Shown here: positions 1 through 7,735 of the stretch, in pieces
How the letters are laid out: each line of letters starts with the position of its first letter
Numbering within the stretch: position 1 is the stretch's first letter
DNA from: Amycolatopsis sp. NBC_01488
Lineage (GTDB): Bacteria; Actinomycetota; Actinomycetes; Mycobacteriales; Pseudonocardiaceae
Assembly: GCF_036227105.1 (NCBI RefSeq)
Contig: NZ_CP109434.1
Span: forward strand, 1,616,001-1,680,000
Direction of reading: 5' to 3'
DNA length: 64,000 nucleotides
Program-made: the position numbers and the translations under genes
Notes under the pieces: model-generated
Seen by the model: the letters and a program-made list of their open reading frames with translations, nothing else
Database searches by the model: none
Told to the model about the DNA's origin: nothing

Positions 1-1171
1 CGCGCGGGATCTGCGCACCGTTGGTGTTGCAGACGGCCAGGACACGCGCCTTCTGCTCACGCGCGTGCCGGACGGCTTCGAGCGTGTCCGCCGTCTCGCC
101 GGACTGCGACACCGCGACGACGAGCGTGTCGCGGTCGAGGACCGGGTCGCGGTAGCGGAACTCCGACGCCAGCTCGACCTCGACCGGCAGCCGCGTCCAG
201 TGCTCGATGGCGTACTTCGCGACCAGGCCGGAGTGGTAGGCCGACCCGCAGGCGACGACGAAGACCTTGTCGACGTCGCGGAGGTCCTGGTCGGAGATGC
301 GCTGCTCGTCGAGGATGATCCGGCCGGACTCGAAGTGCCCGCGCAGCGTGTTGGCCAGCGCCTCCGGCTGCTCCTCGATCTCCTTGAGCATGAAGTACTC
401 GTGGCCGCCCTTTTCGGCGGCGGACAGGTCCCAGTCGACGGTGAACGGCTTGGCCTGGGCGGCGTCGCCGTGGAAGTCGGTGACCTCGTAGCCCTCGCGG
501 GTGATGACGACGAGCTGGTCCTGGCCCAGTTCGACGGCCTCGCGGGTGTGCTCGATGAACGCGGCGACATCGGAGGCGACGAAGTGCTCGCCCTCCCCCA
601 CCCCGACGACCAGCGGCGACGACCGGCGCGCGGCGACGATGGTGTCCGGCTGGTCGGCGTGCGTCACGACCAGGGTGAACGCGCCTTCGAGCCGACGGCA
701 GACAGCGGCGACGCTGGCGGCGAGGTCCCCCTTGGTGTCGCCCTCGGTGTAGGCGCGGGCGACGAGGTGCGCGGCGGTCTCGCTGTCGGTGTCACTGGCC
801 ATCTCGACGCCGTCGGCCTCCAGCTCGGCGCGCAGGGTGGCGAAGTTTTCGATGATGCCGTTGTGCACGACGGCGACGCGCTGCGAGGCGTCGCGGTGCG
901 GGTGCGAGTTGCGGTCGATCGGCGCGCCGTGGGTCGCCCAGCGGGTGTGGCCCATGCCGGCGGTACCGGTGATGCTGTCCCGGCCGAGCTTGTCGAGCTC
1001 GGCTTCCAGGTTGGCCAGGCGCCCCGCCTTGCGCTCGACGGTCAGCGCCCCGGCGCCGTCGAGGACCGCGACACCGGCCGAGTCGTACCCGCGGTACTCC
1101 ATCCGCCGGAGCCCGCCGAGGACGACGTCCAGAGCCGGGCGGTGCCCGACATATCCCACGATTCCACACAC
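1..1171 (-). CDS. glmS: Glutamine--fructose-6-phosphate aminotransferase (N-terminal part, runs off the left edge)
   Basis: Makes glucosamine-6-phosphate from fructose-6-phosphate and glutamine, the first committed step to UDP-GlcNAc and peptidoglycan. The reading frame starts with a GTG at 1171 followed by CGIVGYVGH. Cys2 is the N-terminal nucleophile of the class II glutaminase domain. The segments RMEYRGYDSAG, GHTRWATHG and HNGIIENF are seen in the glutaminase half, and the first SIS isomerase domain contains SQSGETADTLEAVR near the window edge. About 390 codons are present; the family is about 610, so the second SIS domain lies outside. No mutation of key residues is visible. glmM lies 7 kb away on the same strand, so the two amino-sugar genes are near but not in one operon. 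The start codon is set by the need for Cys at position 2. Confidence 0.97.
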   Translation of the reverse strand, partial: MCGIVGYVGHRPALDVVLGGLRRMEYRGYDSAGVAVLDGAGALTVERKAGRLANLEAELDKLGRDSITGTAGMGHTRWATHGAPIDRNSHPHRDASQRVAVVHNGIIENFATLRAELEADGVEMASDTDSETAAHLVARAYTEGDTKGDLAASVAAVCRRLEGAFTLVVTHADQPDTIVAARRSSPLVVGVGEGEHFVASDVAAFIEHTREAVELGQDQLVVITREGYEVTDFHGDAAQAKPFTVDWDLSAAEKGGHEYFMLKEIEEQPEALANTLRGHFESGRIILDEQRISDQDLRDVDKVFVVACGSAYHSGLVAKYAIEHWTRLPVEVELASEFRYRDPVLDRDTLVVAVSQSGETADTLEAVRHAREQKARVLAVCNTNGAQIPR

Positions 1172-1599
1172 GCGCACCAGCCTAACGAGGGATGTTCAGC
1201 GGGTTGACGGGGTCTGGAAACCGAGCTTGACCTGCGAAGATGCCAACGCCGGTGGTCCGGACCAATGCGGCTTGGGGCGCACGAGGGTGAAAGGGGCGGG
1301 TTCGCCCGGCAAGGTCATGCGGCCAGGTGGCCGAACCGACCGTTCAGGTACGCGAGCCGACCCTCCAGGCACGTGAGCCCGACCGGCTGGGCACGCGGGC
1401 CGACCGGCGGGGGCACGCGGCGCAACAGCTCCGGCCCCGCCGGGACCACGGCGGACAGCGTGAGTGAAGAGCGGCCATCTCTCGCGCCGCAGTTCACCCA
1501 GTGCGACCCCGGCCACCCAGGTCGCCGCCGGGCGCGTCCCCGCGGGTCACCGGAGCGGCGGGCGAGCCACCGTCGCTCCCGCACAGTAGGGTTCCCGCC
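1172..1599. other. Intergenic region upstream of glmS and the hydrolase gene
   Basis: A 428-base divergent spacer. No ORF with family features is visible; the frames that stay open here are short and arginine/proline-rich. It must carry the glmS promoter (minus) and the hydrolase promoter (plus), but I cannot point to convincing hexamers. It holds a degenerate tandem repeat, listed separately. Confidence 0.6.
1345..1407. repeat. Three imperfect ~21-bp tandem units
   Basis: Three successive units share the core ggcacgcgagccgacc with a few substitutions. They sit in the middle of the glmS/hydrolase divergent spacer. Function unknown; they could be remnants of replication slippage or binding sites. 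Confidence 0.45.
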
Positions 1600-2424
1600 A
1601 TGGCCAGCAAGCCCAAGCAGCTGCTCGCGGAGTTGACGCACCCGGGTCCGCACGAGGTCCTGCGGGGCAACCTCGCCCTGGTCGGACTGCCCGGCGTGGT
1701 GTTCACGCCGCGCTCCGGTCTCGGGTTGCCCGCCATCGCCTTCGGGCACGGGTGGCTGCAGCCCGCCGATCGGTACCGGCAGCTGCTGCACCACCTCGCC
1801 AGCTGGGGCATCGTCGCCGCCGCGCCGGCCACGCAGCGGGGGCCGCTGCCTTCGCACCGGTTGCTCGCCGCCGACCTCCTGACCACCCTCGACGTCGTCA
1901 CGACCGTGCGGCTCGGGCCGGACGGCATCAGCGTCGACCCGGCCAAGCTCGGCCTCGCCGGGCATTCGACCGGCGGTGGCTCCGCGGTCCTCGCCGCAGC
2001 TCAGGACGCGCAGGCTGGGAACCAGCGGATCAAGGCCGTCGCGACCATCGCCGCCGCCCAGACGCTGCCGCCCGCAACCGAGTCGGCGAAGGCCATCACC
2101 GTTCCCGGCCTGCACCTCGCCGCCGAAGAGGACCTGGTCGCCCCGAAAGTCGCGCACGCCGAGGCGATCACCGACGCCTGGGGCGGCGAAGACGTCCAGC
2201 TGCGCACGCTCGGCAAGTCGACCCACCTGGGCGTCACCGAAGGACGGCACTGGTCGCAGCTGATCATGCACGGCAAGCCGCACCGCAAGACGCAGCAGCT
2301 CACGCGCGCCCTGTTCACGGCGTTCTTCCTGACGCACCTGACCGGCACCGACAAGTACCGGCCCCTGCTGGAGGCCGACGTCAAGCGCGCCCCCATCGAG
2401 CGCGAGGAAGAACCCGCGCACTGA
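1600..2424 (+). CDS. Alpha/beta hydrolase (chlorophyllase/dienelactone-hydrolase-like)
   Basis: A 274-residue cytoplasmic protein without signal peptide. The nucleophile elbow GHSTGG (residues 121-126, Ser123) follows a beta strand (LGLAGHS). GHGW at 49-52 fits the oxyanion-hole loop, and His209 in STHLG plus an acidic cluster near 176-178 could complete the triad. The architecture resembles small serine hydrolases of the chlorophyllase/PET-hydrolase-like group; the substrate cannot be told. ATG 1600 is chosen because family-like sequence starts there, while the same frame upstream is low-complexity Arg/Pro. The gene is convergent with the ESX-associated gene that ends 7 bases away, with no terminator room between them. 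Confidence 0.8.
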   Translation: MASKPKQLLAELTHPGPHEVLRGNLALVGLPGVVFTPRSGLGLPAIAFGHGWLQPADRYRQLLHHLASWGIVAAAPATQRGPLPSHRLLAADLLTTLDVVTTVRLGPDGISVDPAKLGLAGHSTGGGSAVLAAAQDAQAGNQRIKAVATIAAAQTLPPATESAKAITVPGLHLAAEEDLVAPKVAHAEAITDAWGGEDVQLRTLGKSTHLGVTEGRHWSQLIMHGKPHRKTQQLTRALFTAFFLTHLTGTDKYRPLLEADVKRAPIEREEEPAH

Positions 2425-2431
2425 CCGAGGG

Positions 2432-2896
2432 TCAGACCAGCCAGCTGGTGCTGGAGAAGTCGTCCTCGTCCTCCACCGGACGCGCGTGCCGTCCCCGCTT
2501 CGCCGGCTCCGGAGCCGGGGGCGCGGGCGGTTCCGGCGTCGGCTCGGGTCGCGGTGCCGCCGCGGCCGGGATGCCGTAGCTCGGCGTCGGGTACGGCGTG
2601 CGCCCGGTGTCCGCTTCCTCGTCCGCGACGCCGAACTCCATCAGCGACTCGCGGCCCTTGTCGGCCAGCGTCTTCTCCGTCGCCCAGCCACCCGCGCTCT
2701 GCTTGCGCTTGGTGAGCTCGTCCATGTGCTCGGCGTACTTCTGCGCGGCGGCCAGCTCGTTCTTCAGCCCCTCGCGGGCCTGCGTCTCGGCCTCCGCGAC
2801 CCGGCGTTCGCGCAACCCGCGCTGCTCGTCCTGCTCCCGCGCCGCGGCGTCCATCGTCGAGATCGCCGCGCGATACCGGTCTTCGGCGCTGCTCAT
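2432..2896 (-). CDS. ESX-associated coiled-coil protein, function unknown
   Basis: A 154-residue soluble protein. Residues 1-95 are strongly helical and charged (RDEQRGLRERRVAEAETQ-type heptads) and suggest a coiled coil. Residues 105-140 are Pro/Glu-rich, and the end is acidic, finishing SSTSWLV. It is the last gene of a three-gene minus-strand operon, 19 bases after the 842-residue WxG protein. This position suggests a chaperone- or partner-like role for the large substrate, but no family is recognised. Many actinobacterial ESX loci carry similar small genes downstream of a large Gly-rich substrate. Confidence 0.75.
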   Translation of the reverse strand: MSSAEDRYRAAISTMDAAAREQDEQRGLRERRVAEAETQAREGLKNELAAAQKYAEHMDELTKRKQSAGGWATEKTLADKGRESLMEFGVADEEADTGRTPYPTPSYGIPAAAAPRPEPTPEPPAPPAPEPAKRGRHARPVEDEDDFSSTSWLV

Positions 2897-2915
2897 CGGC
2901 CCTCCTCAGCCCTCG

Positions 2916-5444
2916 TCACCGGTCGTACCGGATCGAACGGTCGCCCTCGTCGTCCAGCGAGCCGCTGATCCGGCCCTTGGCGCCGCTGGTTTCGAAGACG
3001 CCGCCCTCGATGCGGTACTGGCTGGGCCCGCGCTGCTGGTCGCCGCCGCCACCGCCCCCGCCCGGCGCGCCGCCCATGCCGCCCATCATTCCGCCCATGC
3101 CGGACATCCCGCTCATGCTCGACGAGCCGCTCGCCGCGGCCGCGGCGTGCGCGCCCGGGTCGACCGGGGTCGCGCCGAGCCCGCCGCCGTCGGACATCGG
3201 CATCGACGCGTCACTGCCCGTGTGCGCACCGGGTTCCAGCGACACGGCGCCGGCGAAGTCCGCCGACCCGCCACCGGTGACGGCGGACCCGAAGTCGCTC
3301 GCCCCGGCCGTGGTCGTGGCGTCGCCGCCACCACCACCGGCCACCGCGGTGGCACCGCCGCCGGCCCCCGCGTCGGCCGTGGCCACCGCCGGTTCCGCGC
3401 CGACGCTGCCGCCGAGGTCACCGGAGAAGTCCTGGCCGCCCGGCGCGGTGAACCCGCTCGAACCGGCCGCCGCGCCCTGCGTGAAGCCCGGGTCCGGGTT
3501 GGCCGGCGCCGGGTCCTTCGTCAGCGGCGGCTCGGCACCCGGGTCGTGCCGGATCGCGGAGCTGCTGCTGTCGGTGGCCGACGCGGGGTCGGCCTTGACG
3601 TCGCCGGCCTTCGGGCCGTTCTTCTCGTCGAGCGTGTACGTCGTCGGCTCGCCCTTGCCGTCGTCGACGGTCACGATCGTCGGGCCGCCCGGCCCGTCCG
3701 GCCGCTCGGCCGTGATCTTGAGGTTGCCGTCCTGGATGTGGATCTTGCCGTCCGCGCCCGGCTGGTAGCTGCCGTCGGCGGACGGCTGCCCGTCCTTGAC
3801 CGCGTGCGAGCCCTGCGGGCCGAAGCCGCCGGCGCCGTCCTTGCCGGCTTCGGCCTTCTTGTCGTCGTCACCCCAGTCGAGGTGGTAGTCCTTCTGGTGG
3901 CCGTGGCCGTCGTCCACGGAGATGTCCTGCTTGCCCGCCTTGTCGGGCTCGGACATCTCGATCGTGTTGTCGCCCTTCTTGACCGACACCGTCTCGGTCT
4001 CGTCGGTGTGCTTGATGGCTTCACCGGTCGTCGGGTCGATCGGGTACGGCTTGCCGGTCGACGGGTCGACCTCGAGGGGCTGGCCGGTGATCGGGTTCTT
4101 CCCGTCGTCGTGCTTCGCCGGGTCCTCGGCCTTGGGCGGCTCGGCCGCCGACGGCGTCGTGCTGCCCCCGCCGCCCGTGCTGCCCCCGCCGCCGGTGGAT
4201 CCGCCGCCGCCGGTCGATCCACCGCCGCCGTTCCCGCCCCCGGTGCCGGTCCCGGTCCCGTTCCCGGTGCCGGTGCCCGTGTCGGCGCCCTTGCCGTCGC
4301 TCTTGGCCTCGGTGAGCTGGTTCGTGTACCCGCTCATGTACTGCTCGAGCGCGCCGAACTGCTGGTCGATCGTGTCCTTGGCGGACTTGCACGAGCCGTT
4401 GAAGGCGGTGATCAGGCTCTGGTACTCGGTCGTGAACGCGCCGTCGCGCCAGTAGCGGCAGACGTTGCGGCCGTACTCCTTGTTCTCGTCGTTGAAGCCG
4501 CAGTCGTCGTTCTGCAGCCGCTCGGCGAGGTTCGTCTGGTTGCCGTTCTTCGCGTTGACCGCGTCGACCCAGCCGGCGACCTTCATGAAGTCGTCGAACT
4601 TGTCGGTGTCGCCGTTGGCGATCTTGAGGACGTCCTTGGCCATGTTCAGGTCGGCCTGGGCGATCGTCGTGCGGTGCAGCTGCAGGACCTCGTCGACCTT
4701 CTTCTGGACGGCGTTGAAGACGTGCGTCACGGTCTGCGGGATCAGCTTGGCAGCGCCGTCGATCTGCTGCGACAGCTCCTTGGCGTGCGGCTTGATCGCC
4801 TCGTCGTACTTGATCTCCGCCGCGTTCGCGCCCTTGCCCTTCCACTCCCCGAAGAGCGTCTTGAGCTCGGTGTCGCTGCTGGTCAGCGTGTCCTCGACGA
4901 CCTTGTGCGCCTTGGAAAGGTCGTCGGCCTCGGTGAGGAACTTCTGGAACTGGATGCCGCGGTTCTCGTCGAACTTGTCCCTGATGTCCTTCTGCGAGTC
5001 GATGTGGCCGGACCCGCCCTTGATCTGGTTCCAGATCTCGTCGGTCCACTGGGCCAGGAAGTCGACCGTGACCTTGCCCTGGTCGAGCAGTTCGTCGGAA
5101 CTCTTCGCGCCGGCCCCGAGCGTGGGTGTCGCGATTCCGTCGAGGGCCTTCTTCGCCTGGTTCTTGCGGTCGGTCTGGGCCTGTTGTTCCTTGCCCTTCG
5201 CCGCCGATTCCTGCTGGGCTTCCTTGAGCGCGTTGTCGACGTCTTCGTCGGATCCGGACGGCGTGAGCGGCGTCGTCAGCCAGTTCCGGTCGGAATACCC
5301 GTCGACGTACTCCTTGGCGTACTTCTCTTCTTCGTCGTTGAAGTTCCAGGTGTTCTTGTCGTACGCCTCCATGAGCTTGGACTTCTTGTCCATGGAGACG
5401 TTCGGGTCGTCGAGGACCTTCTTGATTTCCGCCCAGTCGGCCAT
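2916..5444 (-). CDS. Large WxG-containing, Gly-rich ESX-type substrate candidate
   Basis: 842 residues with no Sec signal. Residues 1-385 are alpha-helical with a WKG turn (201-203) of the WXG100 type and three cysteines (315, 329, 352). A Gly/Thr linker (384-430) holds four GGGGST units. Residues 445-480 contain TGxP/DPxTG repeats. Two related beta modules (493-524 and 575-607) share VDDGxG followed by YxLD. Residues 660-805 are Gly/Ala/Ser-rich with a Met/Gly stretch (SMSGMSGMGGMMGGMGG), and the tail is charged. Its start overlaps the stop of the upstream EspC-like gene (TAATG), so the two are translationally coupled. Taken together it looks like an exported or surface-exposed type VII substrate; the activity is unknown. 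Confidence 0.75.
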   Translation of the reverse strand: MADWAEIKKVLDDPNVSMDKKSKLMEAYDKNTWNFNDEEEKYAKEYVDGYSDRNWLTTPLTPSGSDEDVDNALKEAQQESAAKGKEQQAQTDRKNQAKKALDGIATPTLGAGAKSSDELLDQGKVTVDFLAQWTDEIWNQIKGGSGHIDSQKDIRDKFDENRGIQFQKFLTEADDLSKAHKVVEDTLTSSDTELKTLFGEWKGKGANAAEIKYDEAIKPHAKELSQQIDGAAKLIPQTVTHVFNAVQKKVDEVLQLHRTTIAQADLNMAKDVLKIANGDTDKFDDFMKVAGWVDAVNAKNGNQTNLAERLQNDDCGFNDENKEYGRNVCRYWRDGAFTTEYQSLITAFNGSCKSAKDTIDQQFGALEQYMSGYTNQLTEAKSDGKGADTGTGTGNGTGTGTGGGNGGGGSTGGGGSTGGGGSTGGGGSTTPSAAEPPKAEDPAKHDDGKNPITGQPLEVDPSTGKPYPIDPTTGEAIKHTDETETVSVKKGDNTIEMSEPDKAGKQDISVDDGHGHQKDYHLDWGDDDKKAEAGKDGAGGFGPQGSHAVKDGQPSADGSYQPGADGKIHIQDGNLKITAERPDGPGGPTIVTVDDGKGEPTTYTLDEKNGPKAGDVKADPASATDSSSSAIRHDPGAEPPLTKDPAPANPDPGFTQGAAAGSSGFTAPGGQDFSGDLGGSVGAEPAVATADAGAGGGATAVAGGGGGDATTTAGASDFGSAVTGGGSADFAGAVSLEPGAHTGSDASMPMSDGGGLGATPVDPGAHAAAAASGSSSMSGMSGMGGMMGGMGGAPGGGGGGGDQQRGPSQYRIEGGVFETSGAKGRISGSLDDEGDRSIRYDR

Positions 5445-5755
5445 TACTTGCTCCCCGCCGCCTTCGCCTGCGCACCGGCGTTCTGCTCCTGCGTGCTGTA
5501 CTGGGAGCCGGCCGTCCCGATCCCGGAGCTCAGGTTCATCAGCGCGTTCGAAAGCCCGTTCATGCCCGCGCCGATCTCGTCGATCCCGGACTTGTACTTG
5601 CCGTAGCCGTCGCCGTGGACCCGGCCGAAGTCGGCCTGCGCGAGTTCGGTCGGCGCGACCTTCTTGGCCTCGGCGGCCGGGTCGTCCGCGACGTCGTTGA
5701 GGCGGACCTGCGCCCGCGTCATCGCCTCAGAACTCGCTTCGTAACCGTCTGGCAT
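5444..5755 (-). CDS. EspC-like / WXG100-related ESX secretion target
   Basis: A 103-residue all-helical protein beginning MPDGYEASSEAM. Its size, the two-helix pattern with a Gly-rich middle (IDEIGAGMNGLSNALMNLSSG) and the lack of a signal peptide match the EspC-type family of ESX-secreted small proteins. It lacks a clean WxG. It is the first gene of the operon and overlaps the 842-residue gene by one base (TAATG). The pairing of a small EspC-like protein with a large WxG protein is repeated at 24-25.4 kb inside the ESX-4 locus, which supports a paired-substrate role. Confidence 0.75.
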   Translation of the reverse strand: MPDGYEASSEAMTRAQVRLNDVADDPAAEAKKVAPTELAQADFGRVHGDGYGKYKSGIDEIGAGMNGLSNALMNLSSGIGTAGSQYSTQEQNAGAQAKAAGSK

Positions 5756-5898
5756 GGTCGGCTTGCCCCCTTCGATCCACAGCCCCTGGTGCAGGTGCCG
5801 GGACTATGACGTACCCGGACGCTGTTCGGTGCCGTCGCAGATGCACACAGAGTCTAGCGTTCGGCCCAGCGGCCGACCTGGGCTTTGCCCAACCGCGG
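5756..5898. other. Spacer between the acyl carrier gene and the ESX-substrate operon
   Basis: 143 bases between two minus-strand units. It must contain the promoter of the EspC-like operon. I see no clear hairpin terminator for the upstream acyl carrier gene, so read-through from the FAAL/ACP pair into the operon cannot be excluded. Confidence 0.4.
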
Positions 5899-6159
5899 TC
5901 ACCCGGTGGGGTGCTGCGCGGCGAGCGCTTCGGAAATGACCTCGGCGACGCCGCGGACGTCCACCAGCCGGTCGAGCTCGTCCAGGTCGACGGAGACGCC
6001 GTACCGCACCTCGACCCGGGCGAGCAGCTGGACGCGCTGCCGGGACGTCATGCCGATGTCGTCGAACGGCGTCGTGTCGGTCAGCCGCTCGAGCGGGAGC
6101 TGCAGCGCGGTGCAGACGATCGTCCGGATCTCGTCGGCGTGGGCGGCCGGGTCAGTCAT
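5899..6159 (-). CDS. Stand-alone acyl carrier protein
   Basis: 86 residues from ATG 6159. The phosphopantetheine site is DDIGMTSRQ, with Ser39 in the place of the usual DSL serine; the preceding Asp is replaced by Thr. Helix II (RVQLLARVEVRYGV) and the acidic LDELDRLVDV segment are typical of carrier proteins working with adenylating enzymes. The start overlaps the end of the fatty-acyl-AMP ligase by 8 bases, so the two are co-translated and very likely partners: the ligase would load a fatty acid on Ser39. No PKS or NRPS gene lies nearby to take the acyl chain. An alternative ATG is three codons upstream. Confidence 0.88.
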   Translation of the reverse strand: MTDPAAHADEIRTIVCTALQLPLERLTDTTPFDDIGMTSRQRVQLLARVEVRYGVSVDLDELDRLVDVRGVAEVISEALAAQHPTG

Positions 6160-7705
6160 GGCGCCCATTCTCGCCCCACCAGCGGTCGCGGGCCGCGGCG
6201 CGGGACACCTTGCCGCTGGAGGTTCGCGGCACCTCGCCCGGCGGGACCAGCCACAGGGCGCGCAGCGGCAGGTCGTGGCCCGCGGACACGGCCCGCCGCA
6301 CGGCCGTCTCGACGTCGTCGTCCGGGGACGCGCAGCCGGCCACCACCGCGACACCCTCACCGCGCTCGTCCTGGACGGCGAACGCGGCCACGCGCCCGGC
6401 CCGGATCCCCGGGTGCGCGGCCTCGACGGTGGCCTCGACGTCCTGCGGGTAGTGGTTGCGGCCGTCGACGATGATCAGGTCCTTCAGCCGCCCCGCGACG
6501 TACAACTGTCCTTTGTGGATGAACCCGAGGTCGCCGGTGCGGAGCCAGCCGTCCTCGGTGAAGGTGTCGCCGCGGTCCGGCCGGCCCCAATAGCCGTCGG
6601 CGAGGTTGGGGCCGGACACCTGGATCTCTTCGTCGACGATCCGGAGGCGCTGACCGTACGGCCGCCCCACGGACACCAGCGGCTCGCCGCCGTCGAACGT
6701 CGTCACGGTGGCACCTTCGTCGCCCGCGCTCGTGACGAACACCGTCGCTTCGGCCAGCCCGTAACACGGCTTGTGCGCCGCGCGCGGCAGCCCGAACGGA
6801 GCGAAGGCCCGCTCGAACGCCTCGACGGTGGCCGCGCGGACCGGCTCGCTGCCGTTGAGCACCGAGTTGACGTGCGAGAGGTCGACGTCTTCCAGCTCCC
6901 CCGCGGCCGCCGCGGCCAGGTCGAACGCGAAGTTCGGCGCCGCCGTGACCGCGCCCGGGAAGTCCGCGAGCAGCCGGATCCAGCGCAGCGGGTCGCGGAC
7001 GAACGCCATCGGCGTGAAGAACACCGAGCGCGCGCCGAGGAACACGGGCGTGCCGATGAGCAGCACCAGCCCCATGTCGTGGAAGAACGGCACCCAGCCG
7101 GCGAGGTGGGTCGACGCGCTCCCGTGGTAGCACCGCGTGGTCTGCCAGCAGGCGGCGACCAGCGCGCGGTGCGAGATCACGGCGCCGGCCGGACGGCGCG
7201 TCGAACCCGACGTGTACTGCAGGTACGCCGGGTCGGTCATCGCCACCTCGGCGGGCGGCTCGGCGGCGTCGGGCGCGATGTCCTCGATGGCCAGCACGAC
7301 GTCCGGCGGCGACGGGATCTTCTCCAGGAGGTCCTTCGAGGTCAGGCACACCGCCGGCGTGGCGTCCGCGAAGGCCGCCTCCAGCCGGGCGCGGTTCGTG
7401 CGGCCGGTCGGGACGGACAGCGGCATCGCGACGAGCCCCGCGTAGAGCGTGCCGAGGAAGGCGACGACGTACCCGAGGTCCTGCCGCGCGGCGATCGCCA
7501 CCCGGTCGCCCGGCCGCGTGTGGCGCCGCAGCTCGCGCGCGACCCCGCGGACGCGCGCGAGCACTTCGGGCCAGGTCAGCGTGTGGTCGGCGGGTCCGGG
7601 GAAGGTGCGGCACGTGAACGCGGGCCGGTCGACGGCGGCGTTGCGGAGCAGGTAGTCCGTGAACGGCGTGGTCAGGACCTCGTCCGGGACGTCTGCGGGC
7701 GGCAC
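6152..7705 (-). CDS. Fatty-acyl-AMP ligase (FAAL/FadD-like)
   Basis: A 517-residue ANL-superfamily adenylating enzyme. Seen are the P-loop YTSGSTRRPAGAVISH (164-179), the LSHVNSVLNGSEPV segment (276-289), YGLAEAT (315-321), TGDLGF (390-395), GRLKDLIIVDGRNHYPQD (405-422) and the C-terminal catalytic lysine in PRTSSGK (Lys499). The segments YLQYTSGSTR and GRNHYPQD are characteristic of FAALs such as mycobacterial FadD enzymes rather than acyl-CoA synthetases. It activates a fatty acid as acyl-AMP and should pass it to the overlapping carrier protein. The GTG at 7705 gives the normal N-terminus. The divergent P450-like gene starts only 30 bases away, leaving almost no promoter space. Confidence 0.9.
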   Translation of the reverse strand: MPPADVPDEVLTTPFTDYLLRNAAVDRPAFTCRTFPGPADHTLTWPEVLARVRGVARELRRHTRPGDRVAIAARQDLGYVVAFLGTLYAGLVAMPLSVPTGRTNRARLEAAFADATPAVCLTSKDLLEKIPSPPDVVLAIEDIAPDAAEPPAEVAMTDPAYLQYTSGSTRRPAGAVISHRALVAACWQTTRCYHGSASTHLAGWVPFFHDMGLVLLIGTPVFLGARSVFFTPMAFVRDPLRWIRLLADFPGAVTAAPNFAFDLAAAAAGELEDVDLSHVNSVLNGSEPVRAATVEAFERAFAPFGLPRAAHKPCYGLAEATVFVTSAGDEGATVTTFDGGEPLVSVGRPYGQRLRIVDEEIQVSGPNLADGYWGRPDRGDTFTEDGWLRTGDLGFIHKGQLYVAGRLKDLIIVDGRNHYPQDVEATVEAAHPGIRAGRVAAFAVQDERGEGVAVVAGCASPDDDVETAVRRAVSAGHDLPLRALWLVPPGEVPRTSSGKVSRAAARDRWWGENGRHD

Positions 7706-7735
7706 GGCCCCATCCTGCCCTACCGTGGGCAGGCG

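Noticed and set aside
4190..4270. Possible CRISPR-like or tandem DNA repeat
   Set aside because: The periodicity is explained by codons for GGGGST units in the 842-residue protein; no spacers.
2598..5606. A 1002-codon plus-strand open frame opposite the 842-residue gene
   Set aside because: Shadow of the Gly-rich minus-strand gene; runs of LVV/VDL repeats mirror codon bias.
6152..7705. Acyl-CoA synthetase instead of FAAL
   Set aside because: The YLQYTSGSTR and GRNHYPQD segments and the overlapping ACP gene fit FAALs better than CoA ligases.
5885..7735. A 617-codon upstream extension of the P450-like gene
   Set aside because: It runs antisense through the FAAL and ACP genes; P450-like sequence begins only at 7736.
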